From assembly GCA_964451955.1 (NCBI GenBank), contig CAYVKG010000009.1, positions 1-64,000 of the forward strand: a stretch of DNA of 64,000 nucleotides, read 5' to 3'. A program made the translations under genes and the position numbers. Under the pieces are notes generated by a model. That model was not told the DNA's origin. It worked only from the letters and a program-made list of their open reading frames with translations, and ran no database searches. Every line of letters begins with the position of its first letter. The stretch's first letter is position 1. The DNA is from JAPLNB01 sp964451955 (GTDB lineage Bacteria; Planctomycetota; Phycisphaerae; Tepidisphaerales; Tepidisphaeraceae). Positions 34,728 through 42,841 of the stretch are shown in pieces.

Positions 34728-35780
34728 ATGCCAGGGAAACGACGCGATCGATCACCAGCCAAGGACCTGACGAATCTGTACCTCAGCGGCAGGATGGACG
34801 ACCATGGGCCGGCAGCGCGACAGCGATTCTCACGGCGGGCAGCGCAAGCGGAACAGAACAGGATCGAGCGCACGGCTCTGCTGCGAGCGGCAGAGGAGGA
34901 ATCGCTGGGGAGGGTGGATTCTCTGCCGACGGGAGAAGTCGTGCAGGTCTATTCGCTGTACAGCGATGTCGAAGCAGATGGGGTGATGCGATTGTGCGTC
35001 GTGCGCAAAACGCTGGCCAAAGTTTCCCAGAGCGCACTGGTGGTTGGCGATCGGGTACGATTCCGCGATATCGGAAACACGGACGAACAAGGGCGACCGG
35101 AAGCCGTCATCGAACAAATCCTGCCGCGGGCCACCGTGCTGACCCGTGCGGACAGTTTCAAGGGCGTTGAACAGCAACCAATTGTGGCCAATGCGGAGCA
35201 GATGCTGATCGTAAGCAGCCTGCACGAACCGGATGTACGGTGGGGACTGGTTGATCGTATGATTGTCGCGGCGCGGAGTGGAGGGTTGCGTCCGATCATC
35301 TGCCTGAACAAATCGGACTTGGCGGGGCGGGCGCTAAGGGACATCGAATCGGCTGCGGAGGCAATAGATCACTACAGGCGGATGGGTATTCGATGCATTG
35401 AAAGCAGCGTCATCACGTGCGTGGGAATGGACGAACTGAAGCGCGCGATGCAAGACAGGACAACGGTGCTCGCGGGGCACAGCGGGGTGGGCAAGAGCAG
35501 CCTCATTCGGGCCGTTGAGCCCACCTTGGATCTGCGGATCGGCGCCATCAGCGGCTATACCGGCAAGGGCCGGCATACAACGACTTCGGCCCGGCGGTAT
35601 CGATTGAGCGCGGGCGGGTACGTGATCGATACCCCGGGGATAAAGCTGTTTGGCCTTTGGGGAGTGACGCGAGAGAACCTGGGGGAATACTTTCCGGATG
35701 TGGAATCCGGAAGAGCGCCGGCCTGGCGGGCGGAGAGTTACACCCGCATTCTGGAGAGCTTGCCGAAAGGCCAGCGATGA
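34728..35780 (+). CDS. rsgA: Ribosome small subunit GTPase RsgA
   Basis: A circularly permuted GTPase (350 aa) that helps the late maturation of the 30S ribosomal subunit. After a basic N-terminal tail (MPGKRRDRSPAKDLTNLYLSGRMDD) comes an OB domain (about 60-130), then the permuted G domain: G4 NKSD (CLNKSDLA), G1 AGHSGVGKSSLI, G2 GRHTTTSARRY and G3 DTPGIKLFGL. The four-cysteine zinc motif of many RsgA proteins is not visible at the C terminus, as in other short versions. ATG 34728 keeps the basic tail found in related planctomycete proteins; ATG 34794 would shorten it by 22 residues. Confidence 0.9.
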   Translation: MPGKRRDRSPAKDLTNLYLSGRMDDHGPAARQRFSRRAAQAEQNRIERTALLRAAEEESLGRVDSLPTGEVVQVYSLYSDVEADGVMRLCVVRKTLAKVSQSALVVGDRVRFRDIGNTDEQGRPEAVIEQILPRATVLTRADSFKGVEQQPIVANAEQMLIVSSLHEPDVRWGLVDRMIVAARSGGLRPIICLNKSDLAGRALRDIESAAEAIDHYRRMGIRCIESSVITCVGMDELKRAMQDRTTVLAGHSGVGKSSLIRAVEPTLDLRIGAISGYTGKGRHTTTSARRYRLSAGGYVIDTPGIKLFGLWGVTRENLGEYFPDVESGRAPAWRAESYTRILESLPKGQR

Positions 35781-35859
35781 GCATCCGGCCAAGAAGGCGA
35801 GCGCGTCGCGTACCGCGCATCATGCCGTGCTGTCAGGAAGCGATCAGATCGGGCGGAGC

Positions 35860-38800
35860 CTATATTGCGATGATCCGCTCTCCGGTCACTTGATCGGCGA
35901 CGTAATCTTTGGTGGTCGCGGCGTCCTGGTTGGCATAGAAGACGTCGGAATTCTTCTGACCGGCAAGGGTGTCGAAATCAAGATCGTCGATGATGTATTT
36001 TGCGGACAACAGCGCCTTGAGCGTGTTCAGGCCGACGTTCCGCGTGGTCAAGTGCCCGATTCGCTGGGTGTAGTTCTGGTCTTTGCGTCCCCACTCGGCC
36101 ATGATGAGATTGAGTTTGTCGGGTTTGGCATCGTGAGCGGAAGAACCCGCGACCAGAAGGTCATCGCCATTGCCTCCGACGATGGTGTCTTTGCCGGCGC
36201 CACCGATGAGCAGATCACGGCCGGCGTCGCCGAACAGTGAATCATCTCCGGCGCCGCCGACGATGATGTCGTTGGCCAAGCCGCCGATGAGGGTATCGTT
36301 GCCGGCCCCACCGTAGATCTCCGTTGGAATGCGGACGGTGGACATGTAAGCACTGATCGAGTCGCTGCTGTCGCCGCCGAACATCTGGATACGGCTGGTT
36401 GGCGAGAAGATGCCGCCGGAGACGCCGGCGAACAGGACTTCAACCTGGTTGTCCGCGGCGGATCGCAACGAGATGGTGTCGGCTGCGGTCGTCCCACCGA
36501 TGACAAGCATCTGCTTGCCAGACTTGAGAGGATCGGCTTGAAGTTGAGCGGCAACGATGGTCATCTCCGTGGTCCTGAAACCGCTCATGGCGTCAGACAA
36601 GCCCGTGGAACTGCGGTCCCAAGCCGTCACCTTGACGGTGAAGGGGGTAGTGGAAGCGGTCCAGTAGGTGTGTGAAGCCGTAGTTTTGGTCACGGTCTCC
36701 GTGCTGCTGCCGTCGCCCCAGTCGATCACGTAGTAAAGGGACGCGGAGTCAACGGGAGACGCGTCGGTGGCGGCGAAGGAAATGGTGCGTTGCTGCCCGC
36801 GGACGCCCTGCGTGTCGCCGGTAATGGAGGTAACCGTGGGCGGCGTGTTCCTGACGGCCAGAGTGACGGCATCATTGCCAGTGGCGCCGGTCTCGTCGGT
36901 AACGATGATGACAACCTTGTAGGAACCGCTGTTGGGATACTCATGGTTCAGCCCGATGGTTGTGCCAACGACAGACAGCGTTTCGCGGGCAGACCCGTCG
37001 CCCCAGTCGACGGTGGCGGTGTAGGTGTGACCGGGTTCGCTGTCGGTGAATGTGATCTGGCGGTTGAAGACGGTGGCCTCATACAGCCCAACGGGATCGG
37101 CGGTGGTGATATCCGGGCCGCCCTCGACAATCAGCGATGCCCGCGCAATCTGCGCCGTGACATTAACGGTCTTGTTTAAGCCGCCAACGCCCAGCACCTG
37201 CACAACCACGTTCTTGTTTCCCGCGGTGGCGTAGGTATGGCTGCCCGTCAAGGTAAAGACGGTGCCGGACTTGGTAATGGTGGCCATGGACGATTCGCCG
37301 TCTCCCCAGTCGATGCTGGCGGTAAAATCGCTGACCTGTCCGCGCGGATCGGCATCAGTGAACGTGAACAACGGGACGTTGGTCAGGGCCGTCCCCGGAT
37401 AGCCAACGACAATCGCAGGCGTGGCGGTGATGGGCGCATCGGCAATGGTGGCATAGCCCGTGAGGATCTGTGTAGCCCCGCCGAGTTTGCCTGTGACGGC
37501 AACCGAGATGGTGAAGTTGCCTTCGGCGCGATACGCGCAAGTGCCTGTGACCCAGAAGTATCCGTTCTTGGCGGTAATCGTGCCAGCGGAAACCTGGCTG
37601 TCACCCCAATTGATGCTGGCGATGAAGTCGGTGGGTTTGCCCTTGAGGTCGGTATCCTTGAAGACGGCGACGGTGTAGGTCTTCGAGACGCCCGCTGTTC
37701 CCGTGACGGACCTGGCCTTCCCGGGCTTGATGGGCAAATCGCCGACGGCGATTGTGTACACCTGGGTGTCGTCATCGGTGCCGCTGCTGGCATAGGTAGA
37801 GTCACGGAAGAGGCGGGCTTTGAACTGGATGATGCCGCTGTAGCCCGCGTTTGGCGTGATCTGAACGGTCTTGCCGTCGGCCAGGATGGTGCCAGTGGCG
37901 TGCGAAGCGGAATCACCCACCCACTGCCCGCCAAAGACGCCGGCGTTATTCTCCATGTCGATCGACGACAGGGGAATACTGATGGATTTGTTGACGGGCG
38001 TGAAGAACGTGGTTTGTCCTGGCGCAAGGAACGGAGGCTCGTTGGTCGTATCTGCGAAAGTAGTAACGCCGAAGGTTTTCCAGGAGATGCCGCCTTGAGC
38101 ATCGGTAACTTGAACAGTGACCGTTCCGGACTCTCCCGCAGGAGCCGTGAGAGTGATGACCGCATCGTAGGGATTTTGGATGATCTCCGCCTTGGTGATG
38201 ATGATCGAAGTGGTGGGTCTGCCGTTCGAGTCGACCGCAGCAGCAGCCAATGCGTTAAGCACATCAAAACCACGAACGAGTTGACCGAAGATGGTGTGGT
38301 TGAAATCGAGGTGGCGGGTAGGAGCGGCGGTGATGAAGAACTGCGTGCCGTTGGTGTCGGGGCCGGAGTTGGCCATAGCCAGTTGGCCCTTGCTGCTGAA
38401 GATAGCGCCCAGGTCAAATTCGTCATCGTAAGTCAACGGGGACGGGCCCGAGCCGGTCCCATAGATGTCGCCACCCTGGACGATGTACGCAGGGGAAGTA
38501 GTGCTGCCGGAAAGGTTGGCGATGCGGTGGAAGGTCAGGCCGTCATAGTATTCGCCCTTGACCAAGGCCATGATGTTATTGACCGTCTTGGGTGCCAGGT
38601 CGCTCATAAGCTGGAACGCCATCGTCCCGTAATTCTGAACGGTCAATCGCAAATACGGGTTGTTCCGGTGCAACTTGATCTGGATGAGGGGGTTGCTGCT
38701 GGCGAAACTGTAGGACAACGCGTCGCCGTCGCCGTCGTTGGAGACAACCGGCATGATGTACGGCTTGCCGCCGGGGATGGAAACGTCCGCGATCGCGTCA

Positions 38801-38934
38801 ATGACGGGCAGCGCGTTAAGCAGTCGCCGCGACTCGAGGGTCTCAACGCACGCTCGCCGGAGGCTCGGTAGCGATGCCGCCGACCTGCGCATATCTTTTA
38901 AGAAAGAGTCACGGTTTCTGAGAAAAGAGAACAT
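35860..38934 (-). CDS. LEPR-XLL surface protein with cyclophilin, PKD and RTX repeats
   Basis: A 1024-residue secreted protein. CVETLESRRLLNA (residues 29-41) is the LEPR-XLL-type N-terminal sorting motif known from planctomycete proteins. Residues about 92-255 are a cyclophilin-type peptidyl-prolyl isomerase domain (MALVKGEYYDGLTFHRIA, ANSGPDTNGTQFFITAAP). About 400-810 hold several PKD-like modules with GD-W-GDG signatures (ASIDWGDGESSMATI, ATVDWGDGSARETLS). About 865-930 are hemolysin-type calcium-binding nonapeptides (GGAGNDTLIGGLANDIIVGG...). The C terminus ends with FYANQDAATTKDYV. The start has GGAGT upstream. No secretion system genes are nearby. Confidence 0.88.
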   Translation of the reverse strand: MFSFLRNRDSFLKDMRRSAASLPSLRRACVETLESRRLLNALPVIDAIADVSIPGGKPYIMPVVSNDGDGDALSYSFASSNPLIQIKLHRNNPYLRLTVQNYGTMAFQLMSDLAPKTVNNIMALVKGEYYDGLTFHRIANLSGSTTSPAYIVQGGDIYGTGSGPSPLTYDDEFDLGAIFSSKGQLAMANSGPDTNGTQFFITAAPTRHLDFNHTIFGQLVRGFDVLNALAAAAVDSNGRPTTSIIITKAEIIQNPYDAVITLTAPAGESGTVTVQVTDAQGGISWKTFGVTTFADTTNEPPFLAPGQTTFFTPVNKSISIPLSSIDMENNAGVFGGQWVGDSASHATGTILADGKTVQITPNAGYSGIIQFKARLFRDSTYASSGTDDDTQVYTIAVGDLPIKPGKARSVTGTAGVSKTYTVAVFKDTDLKGKPTDFIASINWGDSQVSAGTITAKNGYFWVTGTCAYRAEGNFTISVAVTGKLGGATQILTGYATIADAPITATPAIVVGYPGTALTNVPLFTFTDADPRGQVSDFTASIDWGDGESSMATITKSGTVFTLTGSHTYATAGNKNVVVQVLGVGGLNKTVNVTAQIARASLIVEGGPDITTADPVGLYEATVFNRQITFTDSEPGHTYTATVDWGDGSARETLSVVGTTIGLNHEYPNSGSYKVVIIVTDETGATGNDAVTLAVRNTPPTVTSITGDTQGVRGQQRTISFAATDASPVDSASLYYVIDWGDGSSTETVTKTTASHTYWTASTTPFTVKVTAWDRSSTGLSDAMSGFRTTEMTIVAAQLQADPLKSGKQMLVIGGTTAADTISLRSAADNQVEVLFAGVSGGIFSPTSRIQMFGGDSSDSISAYMSTVRIPTEIYGGAGNDTLIGGLANDIIVGGAGDDSLFGDAGRDLLIGGAGKDTIVGGNGDDLLVAGSSAHDAKPDKLNLIMAEWGRKDQNYTQRIGHLTTRNVGLNTLKALLSAKYIIDDLDFDTLAGQKNSDVFYANQDAATTKDYVADQVTGERIIAI

Positions 38935-39232
38935 ACTCCGAATCTCCCAGGAAGTGGTCCACGAGTTGACCGCTGGTGCCTTAATGCTGAGGAAGTCACT
39001 CCGTAGGACTCAACGGGTCACTCCGAAAACCGCAGACGCGCGTTGCAGTCTCCGCGGCACGCTAGAGACGCCGCCGAGGAGTGTAGCATTGCACGCCGGG
39101 CGGCGAATCGTACCAACCTCGCAGCGTTGCATGATACTGTCCACGACGGCCGTCGCAATGCTCGCCATGATCGGCTGGGCTCGCAGGCGACGGGACACGC
39201 CAGACAAAACCTTGGGGGCATAAGGATCGCGG
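38935..39232. promoter_or_regulatory. Leader of the cyclophilin/RTX surface protein
   Basis: A 298-base gap between GT2 and the surface protein, both on the minus strand. The minus strand has GGAGTGAC twice (near 39008 and 39029 by coordinates of its complement) 14 bases apart, and GGAGAT and GGAGT close to the start. No firm -35/-10 pair is found. Confidence 0.3.
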
Positions 39233-39967
39233 TTATCGGGCCTTACGGCGTTCCTCGTTAAGTATCTGCCGTAGCGACAGCAATTCGCGCCAACTCCGCC
39301 CGAGGATGCGGCTGGGCCGCAGTCGTGAATCGGGGTCGCAGCTCCAGTGAACGGGGAACTCACGGAAGGAGTAGCCTCGCTGACGCGCGCGGATCAGGAG
39401 TTCAAGGTCGAACATAAAGCCATCGATGACGCAATCAGCGTAGAGTTCGCGGGCAACGACTCCGCGATAGACCTTGAACCCGCACTGCGTGTCAGTGAGG
39501 TCGCGCGGCAAGTGCAGGGCGCGAAGGACCACCCAGCGAAAGAACCGGGAGAGAACTCGCCGATAGAGCGACTGGCTGCGGGCAATGACGCTTGTGTCCA
39601 TCTTGCGCGAACCGTTGGCGATGTCACACTGCCCGCTGCGAAGCTGATCCAGAGCGGGCAGGACGTCGGCAAACGGCACACACAGGCCGCTGTCGGCAAA
39701 CATCACATAGTCGCCGCGAGAGGCGATCATACCTTGACGCACCGCGTGGCCCTTGCCCCGATGTTCCAGGCGAAGGACCCGGCGTTCGATTCCAGGAGGT
39801 ACTGCCGCGGCATCTGCGGCATCTGCAGTTCCGTCCGGACTGCCATCGTCGGCAACAATGACTTCGCCACGGAGCGACTGTTTCGCCAGAAACTCGCCGG
39901 CGACGGTCACATCACGGGCAATCTTGTGGGATTCCCGATAGGCGGGGATAACGATGGAAAGATCCAT
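39233..39967 (-). CDS. Glycosyltransferase family 2 (polyprenyl-phosphate sugar transferase type)
   Basis: A 244-residue GT-A enzyme. MDLSIVIPAYRESHKIARDV opens the fold; VADDGSPDGTADAAD binds the nucleotide; EHRGKGHAVRQGMIASRGDYVMFADSG is the region of the acceptor motif, where the usual DAD reads FADSG. It continues SDTQCGFKVYRGVVARE and EFPVHWSCDPDSRLRPSR. It is soluble, closest in layout to ALG5/DPM1-type transferases that load a sugar on a lipid phosphate. ATG 39967 follows GGGAGG. It is the last gene of the cytochrome run, 19 bases after the membrane partner. Confidence 0.85.
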   Translation of the reverse strand: MDLSIVIPAYRESHKIARDVTVAGEFLAKQSLRGEVIVADDGSPDGTADAADAAAVPPGIERRVLRLEHRGKGHAVRQGMIASRGDYVMFADSGLCVPFADVLPALDQLRSGQCDIANGSRKMDTSVIARSQSLYRRVLSRFFRWVVLRALHLPRDLTDTQCGFKVYRGVVARELYADCVIDGFMFDLELLIRARQRGYSFREFPVHWSCDPDSRLRPSRILGRSWRELLSLRQILNEERRKAR

Positions 39968-39986
39968 GACCTCCCGGCAAACGTGG

Positions 39987-40526
39987 CTACTCGCGGCAAT
40001 AGAAGACACCGACGGCCTGCGCCGCCAGAACGACTGTAATCAGCATGGACGAATATCGATGAGTCTTGTCAAGCAGTTCCTGGCCATGGGTGCCGAAGAT
40101 CGGTGTCATGGGGAATACCGCCGACAGGATCACCACCAGCGCCAAAATCACCATGGCCCAGTAGAGCATCTTGCCGACAAGGCCGAAACTGGTCTCCTGG
40201 TCCTGGGCAAACCGGCAACGATCAGCCCACACAACCGCCAACAACGTAATGCAGATGGCAAACGGTGGAGCAACGGACGCATGGATCATGAGGATCCAGC
40301 CCGTCATGGGCTCGCCGCCGGTCAGCACGAATGTGCCTATCCCGGTAAGGGCAAGCAGGGCGGCACAGAGCAGCACACACCCGTAGAGGATGATTTCGAT
40401 CCACGACAAACGCTGGCAGGCGGGCGCGTTGCCGGGCACCATGCGCCCAGCCTCTCCGAAGGAGGTTTGCGACGAGGCGAGCACAAGCGTGGCCAGTAGG
40501 CCGATGATGCAAAGCGTGAAGAACAT
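39987..40526 (-). CDS. Membrane cytochrome-b-like partner of the heptaheme cytochrome
   Basis: A 179-residue inner-membrane protein with five predicted helices (1-17, 44-70, 74-102, 120-143, 156-177). Histidines at the membrane faces (GWILMIHASVAPPF in helix 3 and THRYSSM before helix 5) resemble the heme b ligands of cytochrome b561/FdnI-type subunits. I base the assignment on this pattern and on position: 56 bases after the multiheme cytochrome c gene. Similar small membrane partners accompany multiheme cytochromes in planctomycetes. A quinol-to-periplasm electron role is inference. Confidence 0.7.
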   Translation of the reverse strand: MFFTLCIIGLLATLVLASSQTSFGEAGRMVPGNAPACQRLSWIEIILYGCVLLCAALLALTGIGTFVLTGGEPMTGWILMIHASVAPPFAICITLLAVVWADRCRFAQDQETSFGLVGKMLYWAMVILALVVILSAVFPMTPIFGTHGQELLDKTHRYSSMLITVVLAAQAVGVFYCRE

Positions 40527-40582
40527 ATTTCGAGTCCTGCTAGTAGGTCATGTCACTCCAACACAACACAGTCACGGACAGA

Positions 40583-42463
40583 TCAGCTCATGCGGCTCGT
40601 CAGCCAGTGCAGCCCACGCAAACCATAGAGAATCAGGATACCAGCCAACACGGCAGCCGATCCGAAAGAAATGATCTTGAGCATCAGGCGGAAGTTGAAT
40701 GTGAACGCGAAGAGCCAGGCCAGCAGACCATTGTCGCCTCGCAATTCGTACATGGCCTTGGTAAGCGCCTGAGCCGGCGCGACAGGCCCTTGTGCGACAA
40801 CCTTGGCAAAGTGGATTGGACCATTGGACGCATGGCAATCGCTGCAGCCACGGACCCCCAGCGACTGTGCCGCTGGTCTCACATCGTGGGCCAGGGGCCA
40901 GGCGTAGGGTTTGGCGGCAGAATGCTCGGCAGCGGAGATTTTCCCGTCGGCCAAGCGACGATAGAGCTTCCCACCGCTGACGTAAACCGGCTCGCCCACG
41001 ACCTCTTTCGCGCCCGTCATGGCGCCCAGCACTTTACCGACCTGGTCGTCGGTTAGGGCGGCCCAAGGCTTGCCTTGGAGTTCCTTCAGCGAGTCTTTGG
41101 CAACCGCTTTGACCACGCCGGGCAGCATCGGAGTTACCTTGTCATTCTGCAGGCTGCCCCAGAAATTAGGCCAGACCATCTTGTGTGGCGTGATCTTGTT
41201 ATCCACAGACCGAAGGAACACCGGCGCCACGATGCGCGGCGCGGACTCCGGCGTGCGGTCAAAGGATTCGAGGCCAAGCTCGTGAGCCAGCGATGTCTGG
41301 ACACCGGATGGCGTTTGGGTCGGCCATGGCCCGGAATGGCAGGCGGTGCACGATAGCTGCTGGAAATGGACTGGCGGAATGCCATAGTGGACGGGTCGAG
41401 GGGCACCCAGCCGACCGCCCAGCGCCACGGCGCCTTCGGCGCCGTCTTGGCCCAAGTGGCAACCGCGGCAGGAGAGTGCCGCGGCCTCTTTGCGGGTGAC
41501 GTACTCCGACTCGTATCCCCGCACAACCTGGTGGTCTTCGCCGTGCCGGTGGCAATCGCTGCAGGTGAGGCCGGCGGCCAGATGGACGTCCTTGTCGGCC
41601 TGCCAATCGCCTTGTGACTGTGAACCCGCGGCAAGCGTCCTGGTCGTGTGGCAGTAATTGCAGCGTTCCGCCGAGGAATCGCGGCTGACATTCAGGACTG
41701 CGCGCATCTCGGTGTCGATGCTCCGCATGTCCCAATTGACCTTTGGCGTCTGTTTGGACTTGTTGGGATCATCGCCTGAAGCGTCGGCTTCCTCAATGAT
41801 CGACCGAACCGAGTCCTTGATCTTGCCGAGCCCGAGTGCACGAGTCGGGGCAAACCTGTAGTTCATCGTTTTCAGTTCGAGTTCACGATCACTGGTGCTG
41901 TACATGCCGCCGCCGTCATGACAAATCATGCAGTCCGTCTGCAATTTCCCAGAGAGCTGCCAGTACTCCGGCGGGCCACCGGCTTTGGCGTTTGCGGGCC
42001 GGGTGGTGGGGTTCTCGCCGACGCCGCCGCCTGGCATATGGCGCGCAAACGCCTGCACAAACTGCCAATCGGTCAGCCCGACATCTCCTGGACGATACGT
42101 TCCCTCCCAGGCACGATAGGATAGCGGAAGCTGGGTCCGAGTGATCCCGTCAAGATAGACCCAAGGCTCGCCGGGACGCCCGGGGGAGACGTTGGGCTGT
42201 TTGGCATTGAAATGCCAACCCTGGTTGATCGCAGCATAGTCGTGACACTTCCCGCAGGTGGCAGCGGGCGAATATGGCAGTGGATCTTTCGCGCCAGGGT
42301 TGATCCCGTTGCCCTGCTCATTGAGGAGCATGATCCGATGCGGATAGGGGGCGCGACTGTCGGCCTTGCCATGTTTTGCGCTTCCCTCGGCAGCACTGGC
42401 GGCAGAGACCGACAGGGCCAGCAGGCCTACGACGGTAAACATTGCTACGGTACGAGCATTCAT
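40583..42463 (-). CDS. Heptaheme cytochrome c with C-terminal membrane anchor
   Basis: A 626-residue periplasmic electron carrier with a signal peptide (MFTVVGLLALSVSAASA). Seven CXXCH heme c sites are visible: CGKCH, CMICH, CNYCH, CSDCH, CRGCH, CTACH and CSDCH. The last is close to a C-terminal helix (ISFGSAAVLAGILILYG, about 600-620) that anchors it. An upstream frame adds 23 residues without a signal. ATG 42463 is used because the signal peptide begins directly after it. The adjacent membrane protein (39987) is the likely quinol-linked partner; together they form a candidate electron-transfer module with an unknown terminal acceptor. Confidence 0.9.
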   Translation of the reverse strand: MNARTVAMFTVVGLLALSVSAASAAEGSAKHGKADSRAPYPHRIMLLNEQGNGINPGAKDPLPYSPAATCGKCHDYAAINQGWHFNAKQPNVSPGRPGEPWVYLDGITRTQLPLSYRAWEGTYRPGDVGLTDWQFVQAFARHMPGGGVGENPTTRPANAKAGGPPEYWQLSGKLQTDCMICHDGGGMYSTSDRELELKTMNYRFAPTRALGLGKIKDSVRSIIEEADASGDDPNKSKQTPKVNWDMRSIDTEMRAVLNVSRDSSAERCNYCHTTRTLAAGSQSQGDWQADKDVHLAAGLTCSDCHRHGEDHQVVRGYESEYVTRKEAAALSCRGCHLGQDGAEGAVALGGRLGAPRPVHYGIPPVHFQQLSCTACHSGPWPTQTPSGVQTSLAHELGLESFDRTPESAPRIVAPVFLRSVDNKITPHKMVWPNFWGSLQNDKVTPMLPGVVKAVAKDSLKELQGKPWAALTDDQVGKVLGAMTGAKEVVGEPVYVSGGKLYRRLADGKISAAEHSAAKPYAWPLAHDVRPAAQSLGVRGCSDCHASNGPIHFAKVVAQGPVAPAQALTKAMYELRGDNGLLAWLFAFTFNFRLMLKIISFGSAAVLAGILILYGLRGLHWLTSRMS

Positions 42464-42692
42464 GGTCACACCAACGTCCTTTTGTGACCCCACTCCGTGG
42501 GGATGTCCGATTGCAGCCTTGACGACGTTCAATCGCAGCGTTTCGACGCGATCACTCTGCTAGGCCGCCTAACGCGTTGCGGATCGCCGACGCGAAAATG
42601 GGCCGCATCAATGCCAACCCGGTCTCCGTGTCATCTGGCAGCTCACCCGCATCCAGGCAACCGGATGCGATGGCCAGGAGCCTCATTGCTGT

Positions 42693-42722
42693 ACTATAGC
42701 AGAACCTCCAGAAAATGTTGAA
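42693..42722 (-). promoter_or_regulatory. Candidate promoter for the heptaheme cytochrome operon
   Basis: On the minus strand TTCAAC (42722-42717) and TATAGT (42698-42693) are 18 bases apart; the -10 matches five of six positions, the -35 three of six. Predicted start is near 42686. Confidence 0.4.
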
Positions 42723-42780
42723 CGAACACACCATATCGTATCCTTGTGACGATCCCCGCGATTGCGGCGACGGAATACGG

Positions 42781-42815
42781 CGAAGGCACAGCGGCATTAA
42801 CCTGCTGTGCCTTCG
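42781..42815 (-). terminator. Hairpin after the ThuA-DUF1080 gene, weak terminator
   Basis: CGAAGGCACAGC (42781-42792) pairs perfectly with GCTGTGCCTTCG (42804-42815), loop of 11. It is 27 bases past the gene end on the minus strand, but no U tract follows, so it may stabilise the 3' end or act with a factor. Confidence 0.45.
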
Positions 42816-42841
42816 TGATTCCCCGGACTTTTCGGTCGGCA

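Larger units (their letters stand above)
42464..42841. other. 378-base gap, promoter of the cytochrome run
   Basis: No gene is supported. It holds the hairpin at 42781-42815 and the minus-strand promoter candidate at 42693-42722, and otherwise shows nothing notable. The leader would be about 220 bases. Confidence 0.45.

Noticed and set aside
37237..38871. 544-residue + strand open frame inside the surface protein gene
   Set aside because: Gly/Asp/Arg/Val-rich mirror of the opposite strand with no domain; the minus-strand gene has clear domains throughout.
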